A stretch of DNA of 64,000 nt. Origin: Crossaster papposus. Lineage: Eukaryota; Echinodermata; Asteroidea; Velatida; Solasteridae. Positions 1 through 9,008 of the stretch are shown one piece after another. Positions within the stretch are counted from its first letter, which is position 1. The number at the start of each line of letters is the position of its first letter. The notes under the pieces were generated by a model. That model was not told where the DNA came from, ran no database searches, and saw nothing but the letters and a program-made list of their open reading frames with translations. The DNA is taken from positions 806,001 through 870,000 of the forward strand of contig JBAIAA010000594.1 of NCBI GenBank assembly GCA_037893245.1, written 5' to 3'. The position numbers were made by a program, and so were the translations under genes.

Positions 1-751
1 CGGTAATTTTGTTGGGGGAATTGTGCTTTTTAACAATCGACTGTTGCTTCATTATCAAAATCGGACGTAGTAATAGATGCAATGCAAGTCATTTGTTTCA
101 TATTTGTTTCTTAGTTCTTGTAACAATAGTTGTACATGTATTTTAATGCGTTAAATAAGGAACCAGGCCACGTGTTTTTGCATTTGCTTGTTGCCTTGTT
201 TCCGCCATTCATCACCCTTTGTGCATTAATAACTGTGTAAAACATTATTTATTGTGATGTATGGAAATAAAGCAATACCAATACAATACCAATCCGTACA
301 GGAAGAAAACCAAAAGCTGATACTGACAAATTAGTTCCAGGATGGTTCGATTCACCCTTTCCCGTCATTCAAGCCATGCCCAAATCTAGCTTTGATCAAG
401 GGGAGGGGAGAGACGCCCTATAAATTTACGAACTTTAGTATTATGATACACGGTAAAGTATATCATACCATTAGTCCATGGCTAAACAGGGGGGGGGGGG
501 GGGTGTTGCAAGCCCCCTAGACCCGCCATGCACTGCTAGCCTTTGCATTCTTACTATTAGTGGATTTGTTCTGTAACGTATTCCTAACTTTCCAAATTGG
601 ATGTCCTCTAATAAAATAATGGGTAACCTTAAACAAATAATGCAATAGTATAGGTCCCACTTGTCATTTTTTTCTCAAATTAATCTGTTTTAATTTAGTA
701 CCTTTACTTGTGGGATAAATGTATCGTATAACTACCTTTTATATTTTGTAG
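1..751. other. Non-coding lead-in with G15 tract
   Basis: I see no coding exon here. The stretch is AT-rich, has an AATAAA at 266-271 followed by a simple ACCAATAC-type repeat, and a run of 15 G at 489-503. A pyrimidine-rich tract ending in TTTTGTAG at about 744-751 acts as the acceptor of the exon that starts at 752. If the gene beginning at 752 has more 5' exons they lie to the left of the window or are too short to recognise. Confidence 0.5.
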
Positions 752-907
752 GAGATTAAACTGAACAGAAGCCCAACGGATCCGGCAGCTATCCTTTTGG
801 CAGTTGGTACCAACAACCTGCCGAACCTACGAAGCAGCTTTGAATCAACGCAGAGAGAGTTTTCTCAACTAGTTGATTACACCCGCGAGCGATACAGGGA
901 TAGTCAA
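752..907 (+). CDS. SGNH-hydrolase-like protein, internal exon (block III)
   Basis: This internal exon encodes 52 residues and is open in phase 0 from a clear acceptor (TTTTGTAG) to a donor GTATGA at 908. It contains LLAVGTNNL, which matches block III (G-x-N-D/N) of SGNH/GDSL esterases, followed by a helical stretch with Arg and Gln residues. In the family this block supplies an oxyanion-hole Asn. The N-terminal block I with the nucleophile Ser is not in the window, so the gene is only partly seen. It joins in frame to the exon at 1795. SGNH domains also occur inside some non-LTR retrotransposons, but the GT-AG introns here argue for an ordinary spliced gene. Substrate is unknown. Confidence 0.6.
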
Positions 908-1794
908 GTATGAACACTACTAATTCCATTTTGGCACATAATATTTAAGTAATTTTGGATCAGAAATATTTTATTTATCATACAGCTATTAATTAAATTA
1001 CTACACTGTACCAAATAACCGTAAAATAACGGGATATTTTCAAGACACACTACCGTAATTTTACTTCCAAAATGCGTTAAAATACAAATACGGCGATATT
1101 TTTTACAGGTTGAAAACCCCGTTTTTTTACGGTTATTCTGTACAGTGCTATAGTGCTCACTTGCTGTACAAAATGAAGCAGGCCGAACGCATCAAATCGA
1201 TACACCCAAAACCGAAACGCACATTAGACGCTTGGGAAAAGACGCTGGGTCTTATTTGACTCGTATAGACACGATAAGAAGAAAGTTAACCCGTGACGTG
1301 CGAGGTCAACATTTCCGCATCAGCACAACGTTCAATCGTGGCAACTCAGCTGATTGTGTCCCCTGAATTTATAAAAAAATATATGGGGCTCTTGGATCCA
1401 TGGCGGCCGGAGCAACGTATATCTTGCGTACACAGACCCCTGCGCCGCCAACAAGAAAATCAGTCGAATTCTTCCCAATTTTATTAAAAAGTTGAAAACA
1501 ATCCCCGTTCCGCATTCACTTAATTACAAAGCAAGATGGGGGACAACGAAATTAACTAGAACAGCTGATCGTATAGGCGCGGACCAATCACAGGGCTTTT
1601 GCCAATGTTCAACACTCCCATGGCCCACTGGGGCCGTTTTCGCAAAAGGGATTACGCGATGCAATTCGAACGGTCAGGTCAAAACTTCCTCCGGATAAAT
1701 CTGCGAAGCTCGATTAGCGTTTCTCAGCGCCCAATGTGGGCGGTGGGTATGGCACGAGCGAATGATCATGTTGACTTTTTTTTATAAATTATAG
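908..1794 (+). other. Intron of the SGNH-like gene
   Basis: The intron starts GTATGA and ends in a T-rich tract plus AAATTATAG. It contains a short TIR element (1004-1147, listed separately). The remainder, 1148-1794, is not obviously repetitive inside this window and shows no convincing exon. Short open frames at 1293-1487 and 1599-1787 have no recognisable domain and I do not call them. Confidence 0.5.
1004..1147. mobile_element. Short hAT-like MITE
   Basis: The ends are inverted copies: CACTGTACCAAATAACCG at the left and the complement of ACGGTTATTCTGTACAGTG at the right. Both arms contain an ACGGTTAT/ATAACCGT core and the interior is AT-rich. Length is 144 bp with no coding capacity. The CAC(T/A)GTAC ends fit hAT-type MITEs, but I could not identify a clean 8-bp target duplication, so superfamily assignment is tentative. 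Confidence 0.6.
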
Positions 1795-2098
1795 ATCGCC
1801 GTATTATCTATCCTACCAAGACTTGACAAGTTTGGGCAGTCAGTAGGTAGATACAATAACATGCTGCACATAATGTGCAAACAGAAAGGTGTACACTATG
1901 TTGACGTGAACGAAGGATTTGAGGAGCGGCACGACTGGCTATGGTGCGGAGATGGTGTTCATCTCAGCGATGATTATGGAGCACCATTGCTTGTGGAGCT
2001 TGTGCATCAAGCAATAAACAAGACAATGACCCCTGCGCCGCTCCCACCAACAAAGACAAAGGCACCCAAAGTAGTTGCTACACCGCCAAGGAAATCTG
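1795..2098 (+). CDS. SGNH-hydrolase-like protein, exon with catalytic D-x-x-H block
   Basis: The exon encodes about 101 residues in frame with the exon at 752-907. It opens with IAVLSILPRLD, a core beta strand typical of SGNH folds (VAVLSPLPR-like). It continues through YNNMLHIMCKQKGVHYVDV and reaches GDGVHLSDDYG, the family block V, where Asp and His of the D-x-x-H pair (codons at 1951-1953 and 1960-1962) complete the catalytic triad. A proline/lysine-rich linker follows. The donor is GTAATT at 2099, leaving one base that is completed by the acceptor at 2891. The triad Ser should sit in an exon outside the window. A cytoplasmic or secreted location cannot be judged. Confidence 0.7.
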
Positions 2099-2890
2099 GT
2101 AATTGTTACATTTATTTCCATTCAAATGTTGAGTCTAAATGAGCTGAATAAGAGTGTATTTTACAAAAAGTCTCATTCAGTGCTGTAAAAGAAGTTTGTG
2201 GGGCAGTTTGTGGGGCAAACTTTCATTTTGCGTGTTGCAAAATGACTACCAAAAATTCACGATTTTAGTCAAAAACACTTGATTTTGTTTACAAACAATC
2301 AAACCAACATTCTATCTCATTGGCACACAACCCAAACAAAAGACTTTGTATCGTGTAATTTTTCATCTGTTGTAAAAATGATTGCAGTGTGGAATTAATC
2401 ATAATAATATTGTTAACTTTTCAGCAATGTCTACTTTGTGGAATTCCCTTGACTGTGCTATATATTACGAACACCATAATAATATCCACTGCCTATAGCC
2501 GTTGGCCTATAGCATGCTTATGGCGGCTAGCAACTAGCCAGGGGTCTGGTAACCTTGCGACCACAAGTTGAATACCTTACTATAATCGCTACTAGAAACT
2601 TCATCATAATTTGTGATGTGAACTGGGAAAACCCTTCAATTTGTGAAATTGTTTGTTGTCATCAATTCCCGGATCAGATGCGTTGCATCCCCGGAATGCT
2701 GTGAATTTGTGAAGCTATAGCCGCATCAGGGTTTTAGATGCAATGCATATTATTAATTCTAAAGGTACACTATTTTTACCATGTGAAGGGTTTTTGCAGG
2801 TCACATCATATTATACTTATAAATCACAACTTTGTATCACGCTTGTGATTATAATGTATTATGAAGCCTATTATTCGTTCTCTTTAATAG

Positions 2891-3075
2891 CGACAGTTAC
2901 GAGTTCGTGTCAGTCAGAGGCAAACGAGTCACATGAGGCCAAGTATCGTTGTCCCAAAAGAAGCCGCGTCTGCTGGACACCTCTGCTGAAGGCCATGCAA
3001 GATTTTGAGAGGATTTGCGGCGGTTACTCGCAGTACGTTTCCACTGATATACGGAAAGAAAATTGTCAGTTTTAG
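2891..3075 (+). CDS. SGNH-like gene, terminal exon
   Basis: An acceptor (TCTTTAATAG) precedes 2891. With the single base carried over from 2098 the frame stays open for 61 codons and ends at TAG 3073-3075. The peptide is Cys-rich (YRCPKRSRVCW, FERICGGYSQY) and has no domain I recognise. It would add a cysteine-containing C-terminal tail to the esterase domain. The exact phase match across both introns supports the exon chain. A different 3' end is possible because no strong poly(A) signal follows immediately. Confidence 0.5.
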
Positions 3076-3564
3076 AGGGGGTTGAGGGAAGGAAAATGTT
3101 ATCTGGATTTATTGTGTTAACTTAAATATATCGACCATTGAAATATTGCTGAATACGTGCACTTTGGATTTCAAATAGATCGTTTTTTACATAAATCGTT
3201 TTTTAAACTTTTCTTTACACCCCCAGTAATTACCTAGTTATTAGTTTTTCAATGGGATATGTGGGGATGCTGCGCGCGTAGCACTTTAGCATAGAAAGTA
3301 TGAACATTTAAATTTAAACGGATAACAAACAGAGCTCCCAGTGCGGATGCACCTTTTTATAATGGCTTGTTGTAATATCCCGTATAGTTAGAACAAACGC
3401 GTTAAATTCAGGGCTCATCTCGTCATATTTGAGCGTGACCATGCAGTTGGAACAAAACTTTTCTAAAAATCGGCGCTGCGTATCCGACGATGCCGTGAAA
3501 ACAACGCATACGCACATGCCCTTGGTGGAGTGTGATGACGCACTGAATTGTTAGACAACGGCCA
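3076..3564. other. Non-coding gap
   Basis: This is AT-rich sequence between the SGNH-like gene and the first Harbinger element. It shows no domain-bearing frame and no internal repeat shared with the rest of the window. It may include the 3' UTR of the upstream gene. Confidence 0.4.
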
Positions 3565-3846
3565 GGGCCCAATTTCATAAAGCTGTTTACCAGTAAGCAC
3601 ATTTTTCTGCTTACTATAGCAGAAAAAATATGCTAAACGTAAACGTATTTCACCATCGTTTTTCAAAGTCTGCTATGCTAAGCACAACAACTATGTTGCG
3701 CGCGCCTCGTGTCGTCTGCTGCTGACCGCCTGGGGCGGCGCGTCGTCTGCTACTAAACTGTCGTCTGCTCGGCAAAAATAGGTGCACTATTTCGCGCCCA
3801 ATTTCAAGTTAAAAAGTGCACACAATTTATGATCAGCATCGTCATC

Positions 3847-4043
3847 ATGGCAGCCACAGATGAAAGTTGCGATAGCTCTTCTTTGAAGAAAAAGTCCAGT
3901 CCATTCAACCCAGAAATGGATATGGCTCTGGCAACGTCTTATGCCGAAGAAAAGGGGGTAATAGAAGGTGTTTTGCGAGGAACAAAACTCACAAACAAAC
4001 ATAAAACAGCAGCATGGGAGAGAGTAAGGGGGTGTGTCAACTC
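3847..4043 (+). CDS. Harbinger Myb/SANT-like DNA-binding protein, first exon
   Basis: I prefer the ATG at 3847 (context ATCATGG) over an in-frame ATG at 3829. The exon runs FNPEMDMALATSYAEEKGVI, then KLTNKHKTAAWERV. This has the spacing of the Myb/SANT-like domain found in the second gene of animal Harbinger elements (acidic helix, then TxxxKxxAWexI). It ends at a strong donor GTAAGT at 4044. Known Harbinger Myb-like proteins bind the transposon ends and help bring the transposase into the nucleus. The next exon was not recognised. Confidence 0.65.
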
Positions 4044-5991
4044 GTAAGTATTTTAAGTGGCTGTTCTGATCTGCCTAATCAATATGTATTAGGCCTAGTC
4101 CTTATACTCGTTCGCTTCTTTTAGACGATTATACTTTTTATGAAACATAATGGGTGCATTATTAATAATATGGCAGAGTTTTTGTAATATATGCATTGTG
4201 TTTTATTTATTTAATAATGATTGAAATTAGCTGTTTTGTTTATGTAAACATCACGCTGCAGCTAGTGCGAGTATAGTCTAAAATGATTGAACTTTGAACT
4301 TGTTTGATACTGAGCTGAGTAGTTTCACTTTCATCATATCCCATAGGCATTATCCGTGACAAAATTTTGTAGTGTCTCAATAGCACAACCGGAACAATTT
4401 GCCGTTTACGGTACACATTCACTACTTTACTTTCCAAAAATCAAATTAGGCTGGTCACTATCAATCAGTGCACAAAAACAAGTTCATATCATGATACTAC
4501 ATGTACAGTCATCATGAAACCACTCACTGTGACTAAAGTTCTATAAGACTCCAATGCCATGGTTTATCCAAGGCAAACTTTCTACAAAAAGTGTCATTAT
4601 CCTCATCAATTTCCTCATCTTTGCTGACCGCGGTATCCTTTCTTCTGCCATCTAAGTTCTTCGTCGCAGCTCCTTTTTGTTCCCGTTCTCTTCTTTCCCT
4701 GTTTTTGCTTGCTACTCTTTGCGACTGTTTGGCTCTCATTTCGTCTGTTACACTGTCTATAATGCTGTTTGCTTGTGCTTTCGATAAGTCCATACCAATT
4801 CTGTAAATTTGGAAGACAAAATAATGACATTTTTGTTAAACTGCTGTCATATCATAACCGGAATAAACAGTTGAAAAAATGTTGACACCACTTTTTTCTT
4901 CATATGTATCATCTGAATAAAGGTCCGTTAAAAATGTTGAAAAGACATGACTCTAGGGCTAAGACTAAGCATGGAGTACGTTCTTATTCCTCCATGGACT
5001 AATAAACATTTAGAATTTTGTAAGCGCACACACAATGTAAATATTTGGGAAAATTTCATGACTCCATTTGTCTTTGTACACAATCGGCGACGTAGCCGCG
5101 TCTACATACTACATTCTTTCCTAAAGTCTAAACAGTAAATATCATATTGAATAATGTGAAATCCGGTAAAGTTTACCGTCATGACCTTCGGCATTGTTTG
5201 TCGGGCATATGCATATGCGGGGTGGCCCATAACAAAAACTAACAAATCGTGCTTTTGCTGCACATGAGGTCACACATTGGCACGGTACCATAAATGAATG
5301 GGGAGTCTTTCTGGTGAAATAAAAAGATAACAAGATTCTCGCGGTAGGCCTATATCAACTTTCTTTCTCAGCTCCCTTTGTGTACATGTAGTTTTGGCTT
5401 GGTCATAAAATATCAGGTTTTTTTGTGGGCCACCCTGGCTGTGACTGTGTCATATGCTGGCCATGGCATGGGGATGGAGGTTGAGGTATACTAGTCAATA
5501 ACGCTGCATAAAACAGTTCATGATAGTTTATGATACAACTTACATTTTACAACAATTACAACTCAGTACAGTGTGTGGGCCGGCAGCCGGTCACTAACGA
5601 CGTTTTTACCACAAATCCCACAATATTTACGTTAAGCCTACACAGTCTGATTTAAACATACCTGGATTACTCGCAGAATTGAAATGGAGAACGTATCTCG
5701 GACTTTTGGATGTACAGCAAATGAAACCTGGAAGATCGATAAACTAGTGATACACTTGGCGCAGACGTCTTGTAAACATGTAAAAAAGATGTCGACTTCG
5801 CCCTACTTTTGAAGTTGAACTTTTAGACAAAATGTAGAGCAAAGTGCCATGACCAATGGAGGGCAGCAGAGCAGAAAAAAAGACTCGGGTCGTAAGTACG
5901 CACGATGTACATGTACGTAGGTACGGTACGTACGTACGTCCGTTATCATTATTATTATTATTATTTTTTTAGAGATCGGCGTGTACGTTAC

Positions 5992-6445
5992 CAGCGACCC
6001 TGAAGAAACCTTGTTTCAAGGAGAGGAGGCACTGCCTGTCATGGGGAGCGGGAAACTTAATATATTTTCGCTCATTTCCGAGTACTCTCAGCACTGCCTG
6101 CACAACTCTGTCGATTGCTCTCCATGCAGTTGGTGGGCTGACTCTTGGGCATGTATCGCCAACAACAATCGCAAATGTCCCCGAAGACAGATAGCGCAAG
6201 CCCAAACAAACTTGTAGAATCGGGGGAAGTGCCATGTTTCGGTCGGTTGTATGATTAAGAAGGGGCGTCAGTATCGTCACCAAAAATAAGATGGTGCGTG
6301 GTCGAAATCGATATCTTGACCAAACTTGGTCCTCCGTGAACATTTCTAAGGGGTTTTTCCTGTCGCGAAAAATGCGTCTTTGCCGTTCAATTGGATAATT
6401 ATGTCGGCGGTTTTGCCGGCGTCTTGCCTGTCTCCGCACTACCAT
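5992..6445 (-). CDS. HARBI1-like transposase, N-terminal exon
   Basis: The exon encodes about 151 residues from ATG at 6445. It has the HARBI1/DDE_Tnp_4 N-terminal signature: FRPRTILFLVTILTPLL, then NMALPPILQVCLGLRYLSSG and VSPPTAWRAIDRVVQAVL, a helix-turn-helix-like region. It reaches KQGFFRVAG, the position where HARBI1 continues into FPGVxGxIDGTH, and there splices at GCTG/GTAACG (donor at 5991-5990). No continuation with the DDE residues is visible downstream on the minus strand, so the gene is truncated or its next exon has decayed. Confidence 0.8.
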
Positions 6446-6729
6446 TTTGGAGATTTTTGATTGAAAATAAAAATGGCGTCGACAATAGGCACAAAATCTA
6501 CCAGTAAGCAGACGTTTTAGGTTGTTTAGGGCTTTAAGCAGAAAAAGGTTGCTTACGCGTTTTATGAAATAGAAATACCGCTAAGGGACACCCTGTAAGC
6601 ACAAAACGTGTGCTTACATGTTTTATGAAATTGGGCCTAGTTGTTTCAGCTGAACGCTTCGGAGATGCTCCGTAAAACGGTCAACTATAGTCGGCGCTTG
6701 GTATCTACGGCCACCTAAAATGCACTATT

Positions 6730-6846
6730 AATCTTGTCTACTGTATCACGTGTACTCGCAGTGGCATGCTCTACATTGGAATTACCAAGCGCCGACTTGC
6801 CGATCGTTTTCCGGAGTATCTCCCAAGAGTTAGGCTGAAACAACCT
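6730..6846 (+). mobile_element. GIY-YIG endonuclease fragment, Penelope-like
   Basis: One frame reads NLVYCITCTRSGMLYIGITK, then RRLADRFPEYL and VRLK. This is the GIY-YIG motif pair (VYxIxC...xYIG) with the downstream Arg helix (RRLxDRFxEHL) found at the C-terminus of Penelope-like retroelements. Only about 39 residues remain, wedged between the Harbinger at 3566-6638 and the MITE beginning at 6848. No reverse transcriptase is nearby. Some LINE-like elements carry related endonucleases, so the family call is probable rather than certain. Confidence 0.6.
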
Positions 6847-6847
6847 T

Positions 6848-7483
6848 GGGCCAATTTCACGGAGCTGCTAAGCACAAAATTTGCTTACCACAAAATAGTT
6901 TTGCTCATTAAAAACAGGTTACCAGCACAAATTATAATTATCTGATTATCAATCAAAAAAAATAAAGATCACGGGGGTTATGCATATCAACTATTTTTAA
7001 CGCGCTACTCACGCGTTGGCCTAAAACGTTCTAGTGTGACAGGGCCAGAAGGTCAGAGGAGAGCTTCTGCCGCCGGCCGTTGATCGCTGGCCACTCGACA
7101 GGCACACTACAGATGCCCGTCCGGCCGCCGTACGACCTGTACGAATTGGTTGGCACCCTGCCGGATACCGCAGGGGTATCGCAAGGACATAAGCAGGGCA
7201 CCGGACGAGTGCCTGCCGGACACCGGCCGATAAATGGGCCAATAATTCGACCCCATTTCCAAGAAAGTCGGCCGATTGCCGGTCGGCGACCCCCCGGGCC
7301 TCGTCATGGCAGCGTACGGGGCACTTTTAATTGTGACTGCGACCGCCATATCGCACGATCTTTCGCCGGCCTCTACACGCCGGCCGATGCCTAGAAATCG
7401 CACACGCCGCCCGGGCTCCGCTTTAATTGTGACTGGGGTATTAAGCAAATTGTTGTGCTTACATGTTTTATGAAATTTACCCC
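6848..7483. mobile_element. Harbinger-type MITE, GC-rich centre
   Basis: The left end GGGCCAATTTCACGGAG with GCTAAGCACAAAATTTGCTT pairs with the right end AAGCAAATTGTTGTGCTT plus ATGTTTTATGAAATTTACCC. The termini clearly belong to the same family as the 3566-6638 Harbinger (shared AATTTCA and TAAGCACA motifs). The 636-bp interior has no transposase. Its 7020-7440 section is GC-rich and full of GCCGGC/GGCCGG-type short palindromes, unlike the AT-rich surroundings. Frames of 65-129 codons there overlap on both strands and look like composition effects. Confidence 0.7.
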
Positions 7484-7535
7484 ATGTCAGTTTCAAAAGT
7501 TATTGCTTTGATTTATTTTTTGATTATCTGCGTAG

Positions 7536-9008
7536 GAGTTCCTTAGTTTGAAGGAAGAGGTGGGCGGCGGACGAAAGAAGGTAACTGGCAACAAAAAGGT
7601 GGACCGCATCGCCCGAGTTCTGGCCGACGTACTGGAAGAATTCCCCGGGCAAGACAGAAATATCCACATTTCAATCAATACTGTGGTAAGTTTGCGGAAA
7701 CAAATTCAGTCTTTCCGAAAACGAAATTCTGCAAAATTGGTTAAAAGGATGTGGAGAGATAATTATTTAGGCATAAGGGAAAAAGTACGGGACATAATCC
7801 GATCTGGTTTAGTTGGTTCCCCAAACCCTCTCACCGACGCAGACCCCGACATCAGTGACGCAGACCCCGACGTTAGTGACGCAGACCCCGACATCGCCGA
7901 CGCAAACCCCGAGGTCAGTGACGCAGACCCCGACATCACGGACGCAGACCCCGACGTCAGTGACGCAGACCCCGACATCACCGATGCAGACCCCGACATC
8001 ACTGACGCAGACCCTGACGTCAGTGACGCAGATCCCGACATCACCGACGCAGACCCTGACGCCAGTGACGCAGATCCCGACATCACCGACGCAGACCCCG
8101 ACGTTACCGACGCAGACCCCGACGTCAGTGACGCAGACCCCGACGTTAGTGACGCAGACCCCGACATCGCCGACGCAGACCCCGACGTCAGTGACGCAGA
8201 CCCCGACATCACCGATGCAGACCCCGACGTAACTGACGCAGACCCCGACATCACCGATGCAGACCCCGACATTACTGACGCAGACCCCGACATCACTGAC
8301 GCAGACCCCGACATCACCGACGGTGTTAAGTTTTCTGATATTAAAGTAAAGACCCAAAATAGTCCAAATTGTTCACCCGTCTCTCCCAATATCACTTCTT
8401 CTGATGGTCATTCCAAGAGCTATCCACCTTCCCAAAATGAACCATCTTCCATCACATTATATTGCATTTGCAGGCAGCCCTATCATGATTCTAGGAGTAT
8501 GATTGCCTGCGATGACTGCAACGAGTGGTATCATTACCCATGTATTGATCTCGAACCTCAATCAAGACGCAAGTCATATCTAGACAAAGTTCAATTTTTA
8601 TGTGGTCGGAACGGTTGTAATGACGGAGAAAGGGTTTTTTCGATCAGTTTGTTTAATCAAAATTCATCAAACAAGCAGCATACATCGACATTTTCCAGTC
8701 CACCAAAACATCAATTAGATCCCAAATCTAAGGTAACTGGTTGGATGCAATCAAACCTAAATACTCCTGATCAACATGTCAAAGACAATAATTCATCAAC
8801 CGTCGATCCAACTTTCAATATTTCCCCCATACTCCCAACCAGATCACCCGAAAACACATCCTCAATCAAACCGCCAGATAATGATAGGTTCAAAGTAGAA
8901 AATACACCCTGCTCTTCCGAAGCAGTTGATTTGTCAAAGTTGATTTTGAAAATTCAATCAGTACACATGAAAATGAATCAATGCCTGAGACTGGGACTGG
9001 GAGTTTAA
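7536..9008 (+). CDS. Composite gene part 1: Asp-rich heptads and PHD finger
   Basis: A good acceptor (TTTGATTATCTGCGTAG) precedes 7536 and the frame is open from there. The first in-frame ATG is at 7749, so an upstream exon probably supplies the start. Section 1 (to about 7830) is basic. Section 2 is 23 Asp-rich heptads (7833-8315). Section 3 is a PHD finger (about 8457-8612): CICRQPYHDSRSMIACDDC, EWYHYPC and FLCGRNGC give the C4HC3 zinc ligands and the WYH core. A Ser/Asn-rich linker follows. PHD fingers usually read histone H3 tails. The frame stops at 9008 while the next frame, open from 8930, carries the continuation. It is not a family I can name. Confidence 0.75.
   Translation, partial: EFLSLKEEVGGGRKKVTGNKKVDRIARVLADVLEEFPGQDRNIHISINTVVSLRKQIQSFRKRNSAKLVKRMWRDNYLGIREKVRDIIRSGLVGSPNPLTDADPDISDADPDVSDADPDIADANPEVSDADPDITDADPDVSDADPDITDADPDITDADPDVSDADPDITDADPDASDADPDITDADPDVTDADPDVSDADPDVSDADPDIADADPDVSDADPDITDADPDVTDADPDITDADPDITDADPDITDADPDITDGVKFSDIKVKTQNSPNCSPVSPNITSSDGHSKSYPPSQNEPSSITLYCICRQPYHDSRSMIACDDCNEWYHYPCIDLEPQSRRKSYLDKVQFLCGRNGCNDGERVFSISLFNQNSSNKQHTSTFSSPPKHQLDPKSKVTGWMQSNLNTPDQHVKDNNSSTVDPTFNISPILPTRSPENTSSIKPPDNDRFKVENTPCSSEAVDLSKLILKIQSVHMKMNQCLRLGLGV
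7833..8315 (+). repeat. 21-bp repeat, 23 copies, coding Asp-rich heptads
   Basis: Twenty-three exact-length units encode (S/T/A)-D-A-D-P-D-(I/V), varying only at the first and last positions apart from one unit with ANPEV and one ending in A. No unit is out of phase, so the array stays coding. The resulting segment carries about 69 Asp residues in 161. Antisense frames through this array (7763-8395 and 7809-8357) are by-products of the 21-bp period. Confidence 0.95.

Larger units (their letters stand above)
3566..6638. mobile_element. PIF/Harbinger transposon, degraded
   Basis: The ends are inverted repeats: GGCCCAATTTCATAAA at the left, and at the right TTTATGAAATTGGGCC preceded by GTGCTTACATG. 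Sub-terminal TAAGCA motifs repeat on both sides. The interior has the two Harbinger gene types in converging orientation: a Myb/SANT-like exon on + near the left end and the first exon of a HARBI1-type transposase on - near the right end. I could not find the catalytic second half of the transposase (GxIDGT...D...E), so the copy is probably not autonomous. A minus-strand frame at 4533-4793, rich in Lys, Arg and Glu, may be another coding remnant but has no recognised domain. Confidence 0.85.

Noticed and set aside
4533-4793. Minus-strand 86-codon charged frame in the first Harbinger
   Set aside because: Low-complexity Lys/Arg/Glu composition. It could be a coding remnant, but I cannot connect it to the transposase or the Myb-like gene.
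7763-8395. Antisense frames of 182-210 codons opposite the Asp-rich heptads
   Set aside because: By-products of the 21-bp period. The + strand continues into a PHD finger, whereas the antisense frames lead nowhere.
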